Origin: Vineibacter terrae
GTDB lineage: Bacteria; Pseudomonadota; Alphaproteobacteria; Reyranellales; Reyranellaceae
Assembly: GCF_008039615.1 (NCBI RefSeq)
Contig: NZ_VDUZ01000022.1
Span: forward strand, 1 to 64,000
Direction of reading: 5' to 3'
Length of the DNA stretch: 64,000 bases
A model generated the notes under the pieces. It saw nothing but the letters and a program-made list of their open reading frames with translations. It was not told where the DNA came from and did no database searches. The translations under genes and the position numbers were made by a program. Each line of letters starts with the position of its first letter. Position 1 is the stretch's first letter. This document shows, piece by piece, positions 26,122 through 36,408 of this stretch.

Positions 26122-26985
26122 CTATTCCGCTGCTTTCGCCGTGGCTGTGCCCACCGTAACCGGCGGCTCGTAGCGGCGATCGTGGGTCAACGACGGCACG
26201 GCAGCGCGTGCTTCGGCGACCTTGGCCATGTCGATCTCGGCCGTCACGAAGCCGGGCTGCGCGTCGCCGGCGTCGGCCAGCACCTCGCCCCACGGCGCCA
26301 CGACCAGCGAATGGCCGTAGGTCTTGCGGTTGGCGGCGTGGGTGCCGACCTGCGCCGGCGCGAATACGAAGCAGCTGGTCTCGATGGCCCGCGCCCGCAT
26401 CAGCACGTGCCAGTGGGCGCGGCCGGTAGGCACCGTGAACGACGAGGGGATCGAGAGCATCTCGGCGCCGGCATGCGCCAGGTCGCGATAGAGGTAGGGG
26501 AAGCGCAAATCGTAGCAGATCGTCATGCCCAGCTTGCCCCATGGCGTCTGCGCGATGACGGTCTTGTCGCCGGGCCTGAACGTCGACGATTCGCGATAGG
26601 TCTCGCCCGACGCGAGCTGCACGTCGAACATGTGGATCTTGTCGTAGCTGGCCACGATCTCTCCCGTGGGAGCGATCAGGTAGGAGCGGTTGGCGTTGCG
26701 CTCCGGCTCGACCTTGACGTGGATCGAGCCCAGCAGGAACCAGATGCCGCATTGGCGCGCCAGCGCCTGCATCGCCTGCAGCGATTCGTGGCTCTTCTCG
26801 GGCTGCGCCTTGGCCAGGGTGTCGGCGCGGTTGGCGCCGATCAGGGTCGAGTTCTCCGGTGTCATCACGAACTGCGCGCCGGCATCGCGCGCCAGGCGCG
26901 TCTGCTCCTCGATGAAGCGGATGTTGGGCGCCATCTCGTTGGTGGCCGTCACCTGGATCAGGCCGACGGTGAACTTCGCAGCCAT
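26122..26985 (-). CDS. Carbon-nitrogen hydrolase (nitrilase family, Nit1/Nit2 branch)
   Basis: A 287-residue amidase. The Glu-Lys-Cys triad lies in FVMTPENS, SYDKIHMFDV and GMTICYDLRFPYLYR. This branch includes the deaminated-glutathione amidase and omega-amidase that repair damaged metabolites, which suits its usual genomic place next to grxC. The ATG at 26985 has GGAG six bases upstream; another in-frame ATG at 26997 is possible. A family C palindrome separates it from grxC, which lies upstream on the same strand. Confidence 0.9.
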   Translation of the reverse strand: MAAKFTVGLIQVTATNEMAPNIRFIEEQTRLARDAGAQFVMTPENSTLIGANRADTLAKAQPEKSHESLQAMQALARQCGIWFLLGSIHVKVEPERNANRSYLIAPTGEIVASYDKIHMFDVQLASGETYRESSTFRPGDKTVIAQTPWGKLGMTICYDLRFPYLYRDLAHAGAEMLSIPSSFTVPTGRAHWHVLMRARAIETSCFVFAPAQVGTHAANRKTYGHSLVVAPWGEVLADAGDAQPGFVTAEIDMAKVAEARAAVPSLTHDRRYEPPVTVGTATAKAAE

Positions 26986-26998
26986 GCGTCGCTCCATT

Positions 26999-27173
26999 GG
27001 TTCCTTCCCCCGGAGGGGGAAGGTGCCCCGAATTGACGTTTCGACGCTTCGCGTCGAAACGTCAGAGGCGGAAGGGGGATGTTCGAACGGAGTCAGCACA
27101 TCGAATTGACACCGAATGCGTTGAAACATCCCCCTTCCGGCGCTTCGCGCCACCCTTTCGGGGGAAGGAAAAT
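26999..27173. repeat. Family C palindromic repeat with inner perfect hairpin
   Basis: Outer arms GGTTCCTTCCCCCGGAGGGG at the left and CTTTCGGGGGAAGGAA at the right enclose secondary arms GGCGGAAGGGGGATGTT and AACATCCCCCTTCCGGCG. Inside the left half is a perfect stem at 27035-27063: GACGTTTCGACGC, loop TTC, then its exact complement. The copy lies between grxC and the nitrilase gene. Confidence 0.85.
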
Positions 27174-27175
27174 GG

Positions 27176-27433
27176 CTATCCCGTCGCCAGCAGCGGGTCG
27201 AGCTTGCCGGCGGCGTCGAGCGCGGCAAGCTCGTCGCTGCCGCCGATATGCCGGCCGTCGATGAAGATCTGCGGCACTGTCGTGCGGTTGCTGCGGGCGC
27301 GCATCTCGGCGCGTGCATCGGCGTCCATCATCACGTCGCGTTCGTCATAGGCGGCACCCTTGCTGTCGAGCAGCGCCTTGGCGCGCGCGCAGTAGCCACA
27401 GAAGGGTGTCGTATAGATCTCGATCCTGGCCAC
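27176..27433 (-). CDS. grxC: Glutaredoxin 3
   Basis: An 85-residue dithiol glutaredoxin with the active site TTPFCGYCARAK (residues 8-19), the TVPQIFIDG cis-proline loop and the GGSDEL glutathione-binding turn. It reduces disulfides and glutathione mixed disulfides in the cytoplasm. The start is GTG at 27433 behind GGAGAGG. Co-direction with the nitrilase gene matches the grxC-nit order common in alphaproteobacteria. Confidence 0.95.
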   Translation of the reverse strand: MARIEIYTTPFCGYCARAKALLDSKGAAYDERDVMMDADARAEMRARSNRTTVPQIFIDGRHIGGSDELAALDAAGKLDPLLATG

Positions 27434-27501
27434 AATGCCTCTCCGGCGCGTTTGTCGCGACTATAGGTGCGACGCCATTCCTTGGCCAGGGTTGCGCCCC
27501 C

Positions 27502-28611
27502 TCAATCGCGCGCCTCCAGCCATGCGGCCAATGCCTTGTCGTCACCGCTTTCGACCGCGTCGGCGACGCGCCGGCCGATGGCGGCGCCGAACTTGTAGCC
27601 ATGGCCCGAGCAGGCCGACACCACCCAGGCGGCGCCGCGCCGCGTGCTGAAGAAACGATCGTCATGGGTGAAGGTGTAGACGCATTTGCGCACGCGCTTG
27701 ACCTGGTAGTCCGCCAGGCGCCGGAACAGCGGCCCGAACATGTCGCGCAGCTGCACGCCGGCGTCGGGCGGCAGCTCGAACGGCGTATCGGCGATCCATT
27801 CGGTGCGCGTGGCGCCGGCGCCGAATTTCAGGTCGGTGCCGGCGACCGGCGGCAGGATGTAGCCACCGATATCGCCGCCGATGCCCGGGATCGCCGGGGT
27901 GCCGGCCCAGGCGGCGCGGAACTCGGCCGGCGGGTCGAGGTAGACGACATAGGTACGCCGGCTGGCGAGCCGGTCGGCCAGGTCGGGCAACAGGCCCGTG
28001 ACCCAGGCGCCGGCGGTCACTACCACCGCGTCGGCCGATAGCCGCTCGCCGCCGGCCAGGGTCACCGATGGCGCGGCGGCGTCGATGCCGGTCACGACCG
28101 CCTGCTCGCGGATCGTGACGCCCCGGGCGCGCAGCCAGGCCACCATGTCGGCGGCGATGCGCAGGCACAGCAGCACGCCACCTTCGGGCGACAGGAAGAT
28201 GTCGGTGAAGCCCTGCGGGTCGAGATAGGGGAAGCGCGCCAGCGCGGCGTCCTTCGCCAGGGTCTCGAACGGATAGCCGCCGCGCGCCAGGCCATCGCGG
28301 TATTGGTCGGCATTGTCGCCCGGCGCGCGCACGATGCCCATGAAGCCGGCGCGCACGATGTGCTCGGCGCCGAGATCGGCCCAGAGTTCGTCCCAGGCCG
28401 CGAAAGCCTCGGTCATGCGATCGGTGTAGCCTTGGAGATCAGCGCTGTAGGCACGCCGGATGATGCGATGGTGGTCGCCCGAGGCCCCCAACGGGTTGGG
28501 GATCACGTCGCGCTCGATCAGGCTGACACGGTGCCCGCGCTTGGCCAGCGCCCAGGCGGTGCCCAAACCGGAAATGCCGGCACCGACGACAATGACATGC
28601 ATGGCGGCCAT
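27502..28611 (-). CDS. FAD-dependent amine oxidase, monomeric sarcosine oxidase type
   Basis: A 369-residue DAO-family flavoprotein. The Rossmann motif is VIVVGAGISGLGTAWALAKRG at the N-terminus. The C-terminal region RKCVYTFTHDDRFF and SACSGHGYKFG matches monomeric sarcosine and N-methyl-tryptophan oxidases, in which the Cys before YT carries FAD covalently, so covalent flavin is likely. It should oxidise a secondary or N-methyl amino acid with release of peroxide. ATG 28611 has AGGGAG upstream; an in-frame ATG three codons later is possible. Confidence 0.87.
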   Translation of the reverse strand: MAAMHVIVVGAGISGLGTAWALAKRGHRVSLIERDVIPNPLGASGDHHRIIRRAYSADLQGYTDRMTEAFAAWDELWADLGAEHIVRAGFMGIVRAPGDNADQYRDGLARGGYPFETLAKDAALARFPYLDPQGFTDIFLSPEGGVLLCLRIAADMVAWLRARGVTIREQAVVTGIDAAAPSVTLAGGERLSADAVVVTAGAWVTGLLPDLADRLASRRTYVVYLDPPAEFRAAWAGTPAIPGIGGDIGGYILPPVAGTDLKFGAGATRTEWIADTPFELPPDAGVQLRDMFGPLFRRLADYQVKRVRKCVYTFTHDDRFFSTRRGAAWVVSACSGHGYKFGAAIGRRVADAVESGDDKALAAWLEARD

Positions 28612-28743
28612 GGCGCTCCCTGCTGGAAAGACAGCCCACCTAAGCAGGATTCTGCAGGCCCAACAGCATCGTGTTTCATTTCTAATTATGCGTATTTATA
28701 ATGTAAAATAGATTAATTTCACAATGATATAAGATAAAATTTA

Positions 28744-28772
28744 TTGATTAGACACTTTTGGATTGTTTATCT
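28744..28772 (+). promoter_or_regulatory. Candidate promoter of the sulfate cluster
   Basis: TTGATT (28744-28749) and TTATCT (28767-28772) have a 17-base spacer and lie 58 bases upstream of cysH. They are at the right edge of a strikingly AT-rich stretch, about 28670-28770, in an otherwise GC-rich window. Confidence 0.45.
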
Positions 28773-28829
28773 GATCGCAGCGCCATTGCCAGCCGCGATG
28801 GCCGTTGAACCCGGGAAATGGGGGCGAGC

Positions 28830-29567
28830 ATGGCTTTCGACATCGCGTCGACCCAGGCATGGCCGGCAGCCGTCGCCGAGCCGGCGCGGCGGGCGCGGCA
28901 CGCCTCGACCCGCGAGTTCCTGCAGGCGGCCATCACCGACACCTATCGCGGGCGCATCGCGCTGGTGTCGTCGTTCGGCACCGAGGCGGCGGTGCTGCTG
29001 CACCTCGTGGCGTCGATCGACCGCGCGACGCCGGTGCTGTTCATCGATACGCTGAAGCTGTTCCCCGAGACGCTGCGCTATCGCGACCTGCTGACGGCGC
29101 GGCTGGGGCTCAGCGATGTGCGGACCATACATCCCGATGCCGCGCGCCTGGCGCAGGACGACCCCGACGGCGACCTCTGGCGCCGCGATCCCGACCATTG
29201 CTGCGCCATCCGCAAGGTCGAGCCGCTGACGCGGGCGCTGGCCGGCTTCGATGCCTGGATCAACGGCCGCAAGCGCTTCCAGGGCGGCGCACGCGCGGCG
29301 CTGTCGCCGGTCGAGCGCGCCGACGGCCGCATCAAGCTCAACCCGCTGGCCGACTGGAGCGTCGAGGATATCGACGGCTACTTCGCCGTCCACAACCTGC
29401 CGCGCCACCTGCTGGAAGCCGACGGCTTCACCTCGATCGGCTGCATGACCTGCTCCGCCCCCACCCTGCCGGGCGAGGACCGCCGCGCCGGGCGCTGGCG
29501 CGGCCAGGGCAAGACCGAATGCGGCATTCATCTGGCGCTGACGCCGCCGCCGCGTGGAGAAGAGTGA
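28830..29567 (+). CDS. cysH: Phosphoadenosine/adenosine phosphosulfate reductase, APS type
   Basis: A 245-residue reductase that turns activated sulfate into sulfite using thioredoxin. The PP-loop is SSFGTEAAVLLHL. The pairs HCCAIRKV and GCMTCSA supply four Cys for a 4Fe-4S cluster, and TECGIH near the C-terminus is the catalytic Cys, so it is the APS-using assimilatory form. GGGGGCGAG precedes ATG 28830; ATG 28818 would add four residues. It is first in the operon; its TGA overlaps the cysD ATG by one base. Confidence 0.93.
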   Translation: MAFDIASTQAWPAAVAEPARRARHASTREFLQAAITDTYRGRIALVSSFGTEAAVLLHLVASIDRATPVLFIDTLKLFPETLRYRDLLTARLGLSDVRTIHPDAARLAQDDPDGDLWRRDPDHCCAIRKVEPLTRALAGFDAWINGRKRFQGGARAALSPVERADGRIKLNPLADWSVEDIDGYFAVHNLPRHLLEADGFTSIGCMTCSAPTLPGEDRRAGRWRGQGKTECGIHLALTPPPRGEE

Positions 29568-30361
29568 TGGACGACCTGGACTGGCTCGAGGCGGAGAGCA
29601 TCTACATCCTGCGCGAGGCCTACGGCCGCATCGACCACATCGCCATGCTGTGGTCGCTGGGCAAGGACTCCAACGTCATGATCTGGCTGGCCAAGAAGGC
29701 GTTCCTCGGGCGCGTGCCGTTCCCCGTGATGCATCTCGACACCGGCCTGGAGTTCCCCGAGACCTACGCCTTCCGCGACCGCTATGTGCGCGAATGGGGG
29801 CTCGAGCTGATCAACGACGCCTGCCCGCCGATCGAGGAGATCGATCCGTCGCTGCCGCCCAACTCGCGGCTGGCGGCGCGCAAGACGGCGGGCCTGAAGC
29901 AGGCGCTGGCGAAGTACGGCTTCAACGGCATCATCGCCGGCATCCGCCGCGACGAGCAGGCCACCCGCGCCAAGGAGCGCGTCTTCAGCCCGCGCCGCAA
30001 CCAGGGCGAATGGGATTTCCGCGACCAGCCGCCGGAGTTCTGGGACCTGTACAACGCCGAGTTCCCGCCCGGCACGCATGTGCGCGTCCATCCGCTGCTG
30101 CATTGGACCGAGGTCGACATCTGGCGCTACATCAGGCGCGAGGGCATCCCGGTGGTGCCGCTCTATTTCGCGCAGGGCGGCAAGCGCTACCGCTCGCTGG
30201 GCGAGATCGGCATCACCTTCCCGATCGACAGCGACGCCGGCGACATCGACGCCATCGTCGCCGAGCTCGAGACCATCCGCACGCCCGAGCGCGCCGGCCG
30301 TGCCATGGATCACGATTCGGAGGATGCCTTCGAACGCCTGCGCGTCGCGGGGTACATGTGA
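29567..30361 (+). CDS. cysD: Sulfate adenylyltransferase subunit 2
   Basis: A 264-residue PP-loop subunit of ATP sulfurylase. The motif LWSLGKDSNVMIWLAKKAF near residue 26 is the PP-loop, and FPVMHLDTGLEFPE, IAGIRRDEQATRAKERVFS and HPLLHWTEVDIWRYI are CysD hallmarks. It makes APS from ATP and sulfate together with CysN, whose GTP hydrolysis drives the reaction. It is coupled by one-base stop/start overlaps to both cysH and cysNC. Confidence 0.96.
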   Translation: MDDLDWLEAESIYILREAYGRIDHIAMLWSLGKDSNVMIWLAKKAFLGRVPFPVMHLDTGLEFPETYAFRDRYVREWGLELINDACPPIEEIDPSLPPNSRLAARKTAGLKQALAKYGFNGIIAGIRRDEQATRAKERVFSPRRNQGEWDFRDQPPEFWDLYNAEFPPGTHVRVHPLLHWTEVDIWRYIRREGIPVVPLYFAQGGKRYRSLGEIGITFPIDSDAGDIDAIVAELETIRTPERAGRAMDHDSEDAFERLRVAGYM

Positions 30362-32265
30362 TGGGCGCCTATTCCACACGCGATGCGCGGTCCGCGAACG
30401 CGCGGGCCTTCCCGATCGTGATCGTCGGCCATGTCGACCACGGCAAGTCGACGCTGGTCGGCCGCCTGCTGCACGACACCGACTCGCTGCCCGACGGCAA
30501 GCTCGACCAGCTGCGCTCGGTGTCGGAGAAGCGCGGCCTGGAGTTCGAATGGTCGTTCCTGCTCGATGCGCTGCAGGTCGAGCGCGACCAGGGCATCACC
30601 GTCGACGTCACCCAGATCTGGTTCCACACGGCGCAGCGCCGCTACGTGATCATCGACGCGCCCGGCCACAAGGAATTCCTCAAGAACATGGTGACCGGCG
30701 CCTCGCGCGCCCATGGCGCGGTGCTGGTGGTCGACGCCAAGCTCGGCGTTTCCGAGCAGACGCGCCGCCACGCCTACCTGCTGCACCTGCTGGGTGTGGC
30801 GCAGGTCGCGGTGGCGGTCAACAAGATGGACCTGGTTGACCACGACCAGGGGCGCTTCGTCGACGTCGAGCGCGAGATCACCGCCTATCTCGGCGAGATC
30901 GGCATCCGGCCGCGCGCCGTCGTGCCCGTGTCGGCGCGTCACGGCGACAACATCGACCGGCGCAGCGGGGTCATGGACTGGTATCGCGGGCCGACCATCA
31001 CCCAGGCGCTCGACGGCTTCGCGCGGCGGCCCTCGCCGATCGATGCGGCGCTGCGCCTGCCGGTGCAGGACGTCTATCGCCTCGACGACCGGCGCGTGAT
31101 CGTGGGCCGTATCGAGAGCGGCCGCGTGTCGGTGGGTGACACGGTGCGGCTCAGCCCGACCGGCCGCCGCGCCCAGGTGGCCGGCATCGAGGACTGGAAC
31201 CGCAACCAGCCGCGCCAGACCGCGGGCGCCGGCGAGAGCGTGGCGTTGACGCTCGACGAGGACGTCTTCGCGGTGCGCGGGCACCTGCTGACGGCGCCCG
31301 AGGCGGCGCCGGCCGAAAGCCGCGCGGTCGCGGTGCGGGTGTTCTGGTTCGACGAGGAGCCGCTGCGCGCCGGCCGGCGCATGCGGGCGCGCTACGGCAC
31401 GGCCGATGTCGATGTCACCGTGGCCGCGATCGAGCGCGTGATCGATGTCGAGACCCTGGCCTCGGGTCCGGCCACGCAGGTCGACCGTAACGCCGTGGCG
31501 GAGATCGTGTTGCGCTCGACCCAGCCGCTCTATCTCGACAAGTTCGCCGACAATCCGCGCGCCGGCCGCGGCGTGCTGACGAGCGACTACCGCGTGGTGG
31601 GCGGCTTCATCGTCGAGCGGCCGCTGCACGGTGCCGGCCGCAACCTCACGGCCGTGCGCACCAGCGTCGTGCGGGCCGAGCGCGAGGCGCGCAACGGCCA
31701 TCGCGGCGCCGTCTTCTGGCTCACGGGCCTGTCGGGATCGGGCAAGTCGACCATCGCCAACGGCACCCTGCGCCGCTTGTTCGACAATGGCTGGCAGGTC
31801 CAGATGCTGGACGGCGACAATTTGCGCGACGGGCTCAACGCCGATCTCGGCTTCGCGCGCGAGGACAGGGCCGAGAATCTGCGGCGCACGGCGCATGTCG
31901 CGCGCCTGCTGGCGGAAAGCGGCGTGATCGTCCTGGCGGCGCTGATCTCGCCCTATGCCCGCGACCGCGCCGAGGCGCGCCGCATCGTCGGCGACGGCTT
32001 CTACGAAGTGCATGTGCACGCCGATGTCGAGGTCTGCCGCGAGCGCGATCCCAAGGGCCTCTACAGCCTGGCCGCCAGCGGCCAGGTGGCCTCGTTCACC
32101 GGAGTGTCGGCGCCCTACGAGATCCCGGTGCAGGCCGACCTGGTGCTCGACACGACCGGTGCGGCGCCGGAGCGCTCGATCGAGGCGCTGGTGGGCTATG
32201 TCGGCGCCAAGTGCGGCAAGGTCACGGCCGACTGCCACGGCGGCTGGGGCGCGGTGCTGACCTGA
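30361..32265 (+). CDS. cysNC: Bifunctional sulfate adenylyltransferase subunit 1 / adenylylsulfate kinase
   Basis: A 634-residue fusion. The N-terminal EF-Tu-like GTPase (about 1-430) has GHVDHGKST, DAPGH and NKMD. The C-terminal APS kinase (about 440-615) has GLSGSGKST, MLDGDNLRDGLN, ISPYARDRAEARR and RERDPKGLY, so both halves look active and the product can include PAPS. A tail of about 20 residues with two Cys (GAKCGKVTADCHGG) extends past the usual kinase end. The ATG overlaps the cysD stop by one base. Confidence 0.96.
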   Translation: MGAYSTRDARSANARAFPIVIVGHVDHGKSTLVGRLLHDTDSLPDGKLDQLRSVSEKRGLEFEWSFLLDALQVERDQGITVDVTQIWFHTAQRRYVIIDAPGHKEFLKNMVTGASRAHGAVLVVDAKLGVSEQTRRHAYLLHLLGVAQVAVAVNKMDLVDHDQGRFVDVEREITAYLGEIGIRPRAVVPVSARHGDNIDRRSGVMDWYRGPTITQALDGFARRPSPIDAALRLPVQDVYRLDDRRVIVGRIESGRVSVGDTVRLSPTGRRAQVAGIEDWNRNQPRQTAGAGESVALTLDEDVFAVRGHLLTAPEAAPAESRAVAVRVFWFDEEPLRAGRRMRARYGTADVDVTVAAIERVIDVETLASGPATQVDRNAVAEIVLRSTQPLYLDKFADNPRAGRGVLTSDYRVVGGFIVERPLHGAGRNLTAVRTSVVRAEREARNGHRGAVFWLTGLSGSGKSTIANGTLRRLFDNGWQVQMLDGDNLRDGLNADLGFAREDRAENLRRTAHVARLLAESGVIVLAALISPYARDRAEARRIVGDGFYEVHVHADVEVCRERDPKGLYSLAASGQVASFTGVSAPYEIPVQADLVLDTTGAAPERSIEALVGYVGAKCGKVTADCHGGWGAVLT

Positions 32266-32270
32266 ACATC

Positions 32271-32336
32271 CCATCATCCCGAGCGCAGCGCTGGATCCGA
32301 ACGGTTTCCCGCGACGGCCCCGTGCCCGGATGACAG
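32271..32336. repeat. Eroded family B-like repeat
   Basis: CATCATCCCGAGCGCAGCGC at the left keeps the family B end, and CCCGGATGACAGG at the right is its partner, but the inner arms no longer pair well. It separates cysNC from the sulfate-binding protein gene within the cys cluster. Confidence 0.5.
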
Positions 32337-32390
32337 GGCGGGGGTTGCGATGCGCGGCGGCGTCACGATATCGATTCGCGGAGGTGAGGC

Positions 32391-33398
32391 ATGATGCAGC
32401 GCAGGACGATCTTGCTATCGGGTGCCGCCGCTGTGGCGCTGCCGCGCGCCGCCGCCGCGCAGCAGGTGCGGTTGCTCAACGTATCGTATGACCCCACGCG
32501 CGAGCTCTACCAGGACGTGAACGCGGCCTTCGCCAAGAGCTGGAGCGCGCAGAGCAAGGGCAGCATCACCATCCAGCAGTCGCATGGCGGATCGGGCCGC
32601 CAGGCGCGGTCGGTCATCGACGGGCTGGAGGCCGATGTCGTGACCCTGGCGCTGGCCTACGACATCGACGCCATCGCCGAGCGCGGGCTGATCGCCACGG
32701 ACTGGCAGAAGCGCCTGCCTTCCAACAGCGCGCCCTACACCTCCACCATCGTGTTCCTGGTGCGCCGCGGCAATCCCAAGAAGATCAAGGACTGGAGTGA
32801 CCTGGCGCGGTCCGACATCAAGGTGATTACGCCCAACCCCAAGACCTCGGGCGGCGCGCGCTGGAACTATCTTGCGGCCTGGGGCTACGCGTTGCGGACC
32901 GAGGGCGGCGATGCCGCCAAGGCCGAGAAGTTCGTCGGCGAGATCTTCGCCAACGCGCCGGTGCTCGACACCGGCGCGCGCGGTTCGACTGTCACCTTCG
33001 TGCAACGCGGCATCGGCGACGTGCTGCTGGCGTGGGAGAACGAGGCGTTCCTCGCCATCAACGAGCTGGGCAAGGACAAGCTCGAGATCGTGGTGCCCAG
33101 CGTCAGCATCCTGGCCGAGCCGCCGGTCGCGGTCGTCGACAAGGTCGTGGATCGCCGGGGCACGCGCGCGGCGGCGCAGGCCTATCTCGAGTTCCTGTAC
33201 ACGCCCGCCGGGCAGGAGATCGCCGCCAAGCACTACTACCGGCCGCGCGATTCGCAGGCAGGTGCAAAATACACCGCCGCTTTCCCGAAGATCGACCTCT
33301 TCACCATCGACCAGGTCTTCAGCGGCTGGCAGACCGCCCAGAAGACGCACTTCGCCGACGGCGGCATCTTCGACCGCCTCTACAAGCGCAAGCGCTGA
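32391..33398 (+). CDS. sbp: Sulfate ABC transporter periplasmic binding protein
   Basis: A 335-residue solute-binding protein with a short signal peptide ([20 protein letters not shown], cleavage after AAAQ). Family motifs are [44 protein letters not shown] and [17 protein letters not shown]. It delivers sulfate or thiosulfate to CysTWA. GGAGGTGAGGC precedes the ATG. The 125-base gap after cysNC contains an eroded repeat, so a separate promoter is possible. Confidence 0.95.
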   Translation: MMQRRTILLSGAAAVALPRAAAAQQVRLLNVSYDPTRELYQDVNAAFAKSWSAQSKGSITIQQSHGGSGRQARSVIDGLEADVVTLALAYDIDAIAERGLIATDWQKRLPSNSAPYTSTIVFLVRRGNPKKIKDWSDLARSDIKVITPNPKTSGGARWNYLAAWGYALRTEGGDAAKAEKFVGEIFANAPVLDTGARGSTVTFVQRGIGDVLLAWENEAFLAINELGKDKLEIVVPSVSILAEPPVAVVDKVVDRRGTRAAAQAYLEFLYTPAGQEIAAKHYYRPRDSQAGAKYTAAFPKIDLFTIDQVFSGWQTAQKTHFADGGIFDRLYKRKR

Positions 33399-33434
33399 GC
33401 GGGCGCGCAAGTCCTTGCCACCAACACCGGCGTC

Positions 33435-34421
33435 ATGAGCTCATCGGCCCTTCTGGACCGCCCGGCCGGGCGCGGTCATGATCAGCAGCGGCGCGCCGCC
33501 GCGCGCGTGGAGACGCTCGACCTGACCCAGGCCTCGCCCCCGACGAGCGCTGACGCCTCGCCGCCATGTCTGGCGGACGCGCGGCCGAAAGCGGCGTGGC
33601 GGCCCCGCAGCATCATCCCCGGATTCGGATTGACGCTGGGGCTGACGCTGGCGTGGCTGGGGCTGATCGTGATGCTGCCGCTGGTGGCGCTGTTCGCGCG
33701 CGCCGCCAGCGTTGATCCCGGCCGCTTCATCGAGACCGTGACGTCGGAACGCGTGCTGGCGGCCCTGCAGCTGAGCTTCGGCGCGGCGCTGGCGGCCGCC
33801 CTGGCCAACGCCGTGTTCGGCACGCTGCTGGCCTGGGTGCTGGTGCGCTACCGGTTCCCCGGCAGGCGGCTGGTCGATTCCCTGGTCGATGTGCCGTTCG
33901 CGCTGCCGACCGCGGTGGCCGGCATCTCGCTGACGGCGCTCTATGCCGAGAACGGCTGGCTGGGCGCGCCGCTGGCCGAGCTGGGCATCAAGGTCGCGTT
34001 CACGCCGCTGGGCGTGTTCGTGGCGCTGGTGTTCGTCAGCCTGCCGTTCGTGGTGCGCTCGATCGAGCCCGTGCTGCAGGATCTCAGCCCGGAGATCGAG
34101 GAGGCGGCGGCCTGCCTTGGCGCCAGCCGGTGGCAGACGATCTGGCGTGTGATCGTGCCGACCCTGTTCCCGGCCCTGGCGACCGGCTTCGCCCTGGCCT
34201 TCGCGCGCGCCGTGGGCGAATACGGCTCGGTGATCTTCATCGCCGGCAACCTGCCCGGCATATCGGAGATCGCGCCGCTGCTGATCGTCATCAAGCTGGA
34301 GGAGTATGCTTACGGCGAGGCCACGGCGGTGGCAGCGGTGATGCTGCTGCTCTCCTTCGTGCTGCTGCTGGCCATCAACCTGCTGCAGCGCTGGTCGCGC
34401 AGCCACCTGGAGCGGCGCTAG
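33435..34421 (+). CDS. cysT: Sulfate ABC transporter permease CysT
   Basis: A 328-residue inner-membrane permease. A non-conserved about 55-residue cytoplasmic N-terminal extension precedes six membrane helices beginning PGFGLTLGLTLAWLGLIVMLP. The EAA loop that contacts CysA is EEAAACLGASRWQTIWRVIVP region (EEAAACLGA). GEYGSVIFIAGN is the CysT signature. It pairs with CysW two bases downstream. Confidence 0.94.
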   Translation: MSSSALLDRPAGRGHDQQRRAAARVETLDLTQASPPTSADASPPCLADARPKAAWRPRSIIPGFGLTLGLTLAWLGLIVMLPLVALFARAASVDPGRFIETVTSERVLAALQLSFGAALAAALANAVFGTLLAWVLVRYRFPGRRLVDSLVDVPFALPTAVAGISLTALYAENGWLGAPLAELGIKVAFTPLGVFVALVFVSLPFVVRSIEPVLQDLSPEIEEAAACLGASRWQTIWRVIVPTLFPALATGFALAFARAVGEYGSVIFIAGNLPGISEIAPLLIVIKLEEYAYGEATAVAAVMLLLSFVLLLAINLLQRWSRSHLERR

Positions 34422-34423
34422 CC

Positions 34424-35281
34424 ATGGCCACCCGGCCGCGATCGGCAGTCGACGCCCGCACCGAGCCGAGCCCGGTGCGCTGGCTGCTGATCACCGTGGC
34501 GCTGCTGTTCGTCGCGATCTTCATCGTGCTGCCGCTGGTGAGCGTGTTCACGGAGGCGCTGCGCCAGGGCTTCGGGGCCTATTTCGGCGCGCTGGCCGAC
34601 GCCGACGCGCGCGCCGCGATCGGCCTGACATTGACCGTGGCGGCGATCGCCGTGCCGCTGAACCTGGTGTTCGGCGTGGTCGCGGCCTGGGCCATCGCCA
34701 AGTTCGACTTCCGCGGCAAGAGCCTGCTGATCACGTTCATCGATCTGCCGTTCTCGGTCTCGCCCGTGATCTCGGGCCTGATCTACGTCCTGCTGTTCGG
34801 CCTGCAGGGATGGCTGGGGCCGTTCCTGTCGGAGCAGGGCTTCAAGATCATCTTCGCGGTGCCGGGCATCGTGCTGGCCACCATCTTCGTCACCTTCCCG
34901 TTCGTGGCGCGCGAGCTGATCCCGCTGATGCAGGAGCAGGGCACCGATGAGGAGGAGGCGGCGCTGGTGCTGGGCGCGTCGGGCTGGCAGACCTTCCGGC
35001 GCGTGACCCTGCCCAACATCCGCTGGGGCCTGCTCTACGGCGTGCTGCTGTGCAACGCGCGCGCCATGGGCGAGTTCGGCGCCGTGTCGGTGGTGTCCGG
35101 CCATATCCGCGGCCTGACCAACACCATGCCGCTGCATGTCGAGATCCTCTACAACGAGTATAATTTCGTGGCCTCGTTCGCCGTCGCCTCGCTGCTGGCC
35201 CTGCTGGCCCTGGTCACGCTGGCGGCCAAGAGCGGCATCGAGTGGAAGATCGGGCGCGGCCTGACCGGGCGGGGGCATTGA
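34424..35281 (+). CDS. cysW: Sulfate ABC transporter permease CysW
   Basis: A 285-residue permease with six predicted helices, the EAA loop [19 protein letters not shown], and the CysW blocks [20 protein letters not shown] and [16 protein letters not shown]. It forms the heterodimeric channel with CysT. The ATG lies two bases after the cysT stop; the frame is open upstream only as a shadow of cysT. Confidence 0.95.
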   Translation: MATRPRSAVDARTEPSPVRWLLITVALLFVAIFIVLPLVSVFTEALRQGFGAYFGALADADARAAIGLTLTVAAIAVPLNLVFGVVAAWAIAKFDFRGKSLLITFIDLPFSVSPVISGLIYVLLFGLQGWLGPFLSEQGFKIIFAVPGIVLATIFVTFPFVARELIPLMQEQGTDEEEAALVLGASGWQTFRRVTLPNIRWGLLYGVLLCNARAMGEFGAVSVVSGHIRGLTNTMPLHVEILYNEYNFVASFAVASLLALLALVTLAAKSGIEWKIGRGLTGRGH

Positions 35282-35282
35282 C

Positions 35283-36398
<1,116 letters not shown>

Positions 36399-36408
36399 CT
36401 TCGGCTTT

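Noticed and set aside
30310-32277. A 655-codon open frame opposite cysNC
   Set aside because: Shadow of a very GC-rich coding region; cysNC has complete motifs on the plus strand.
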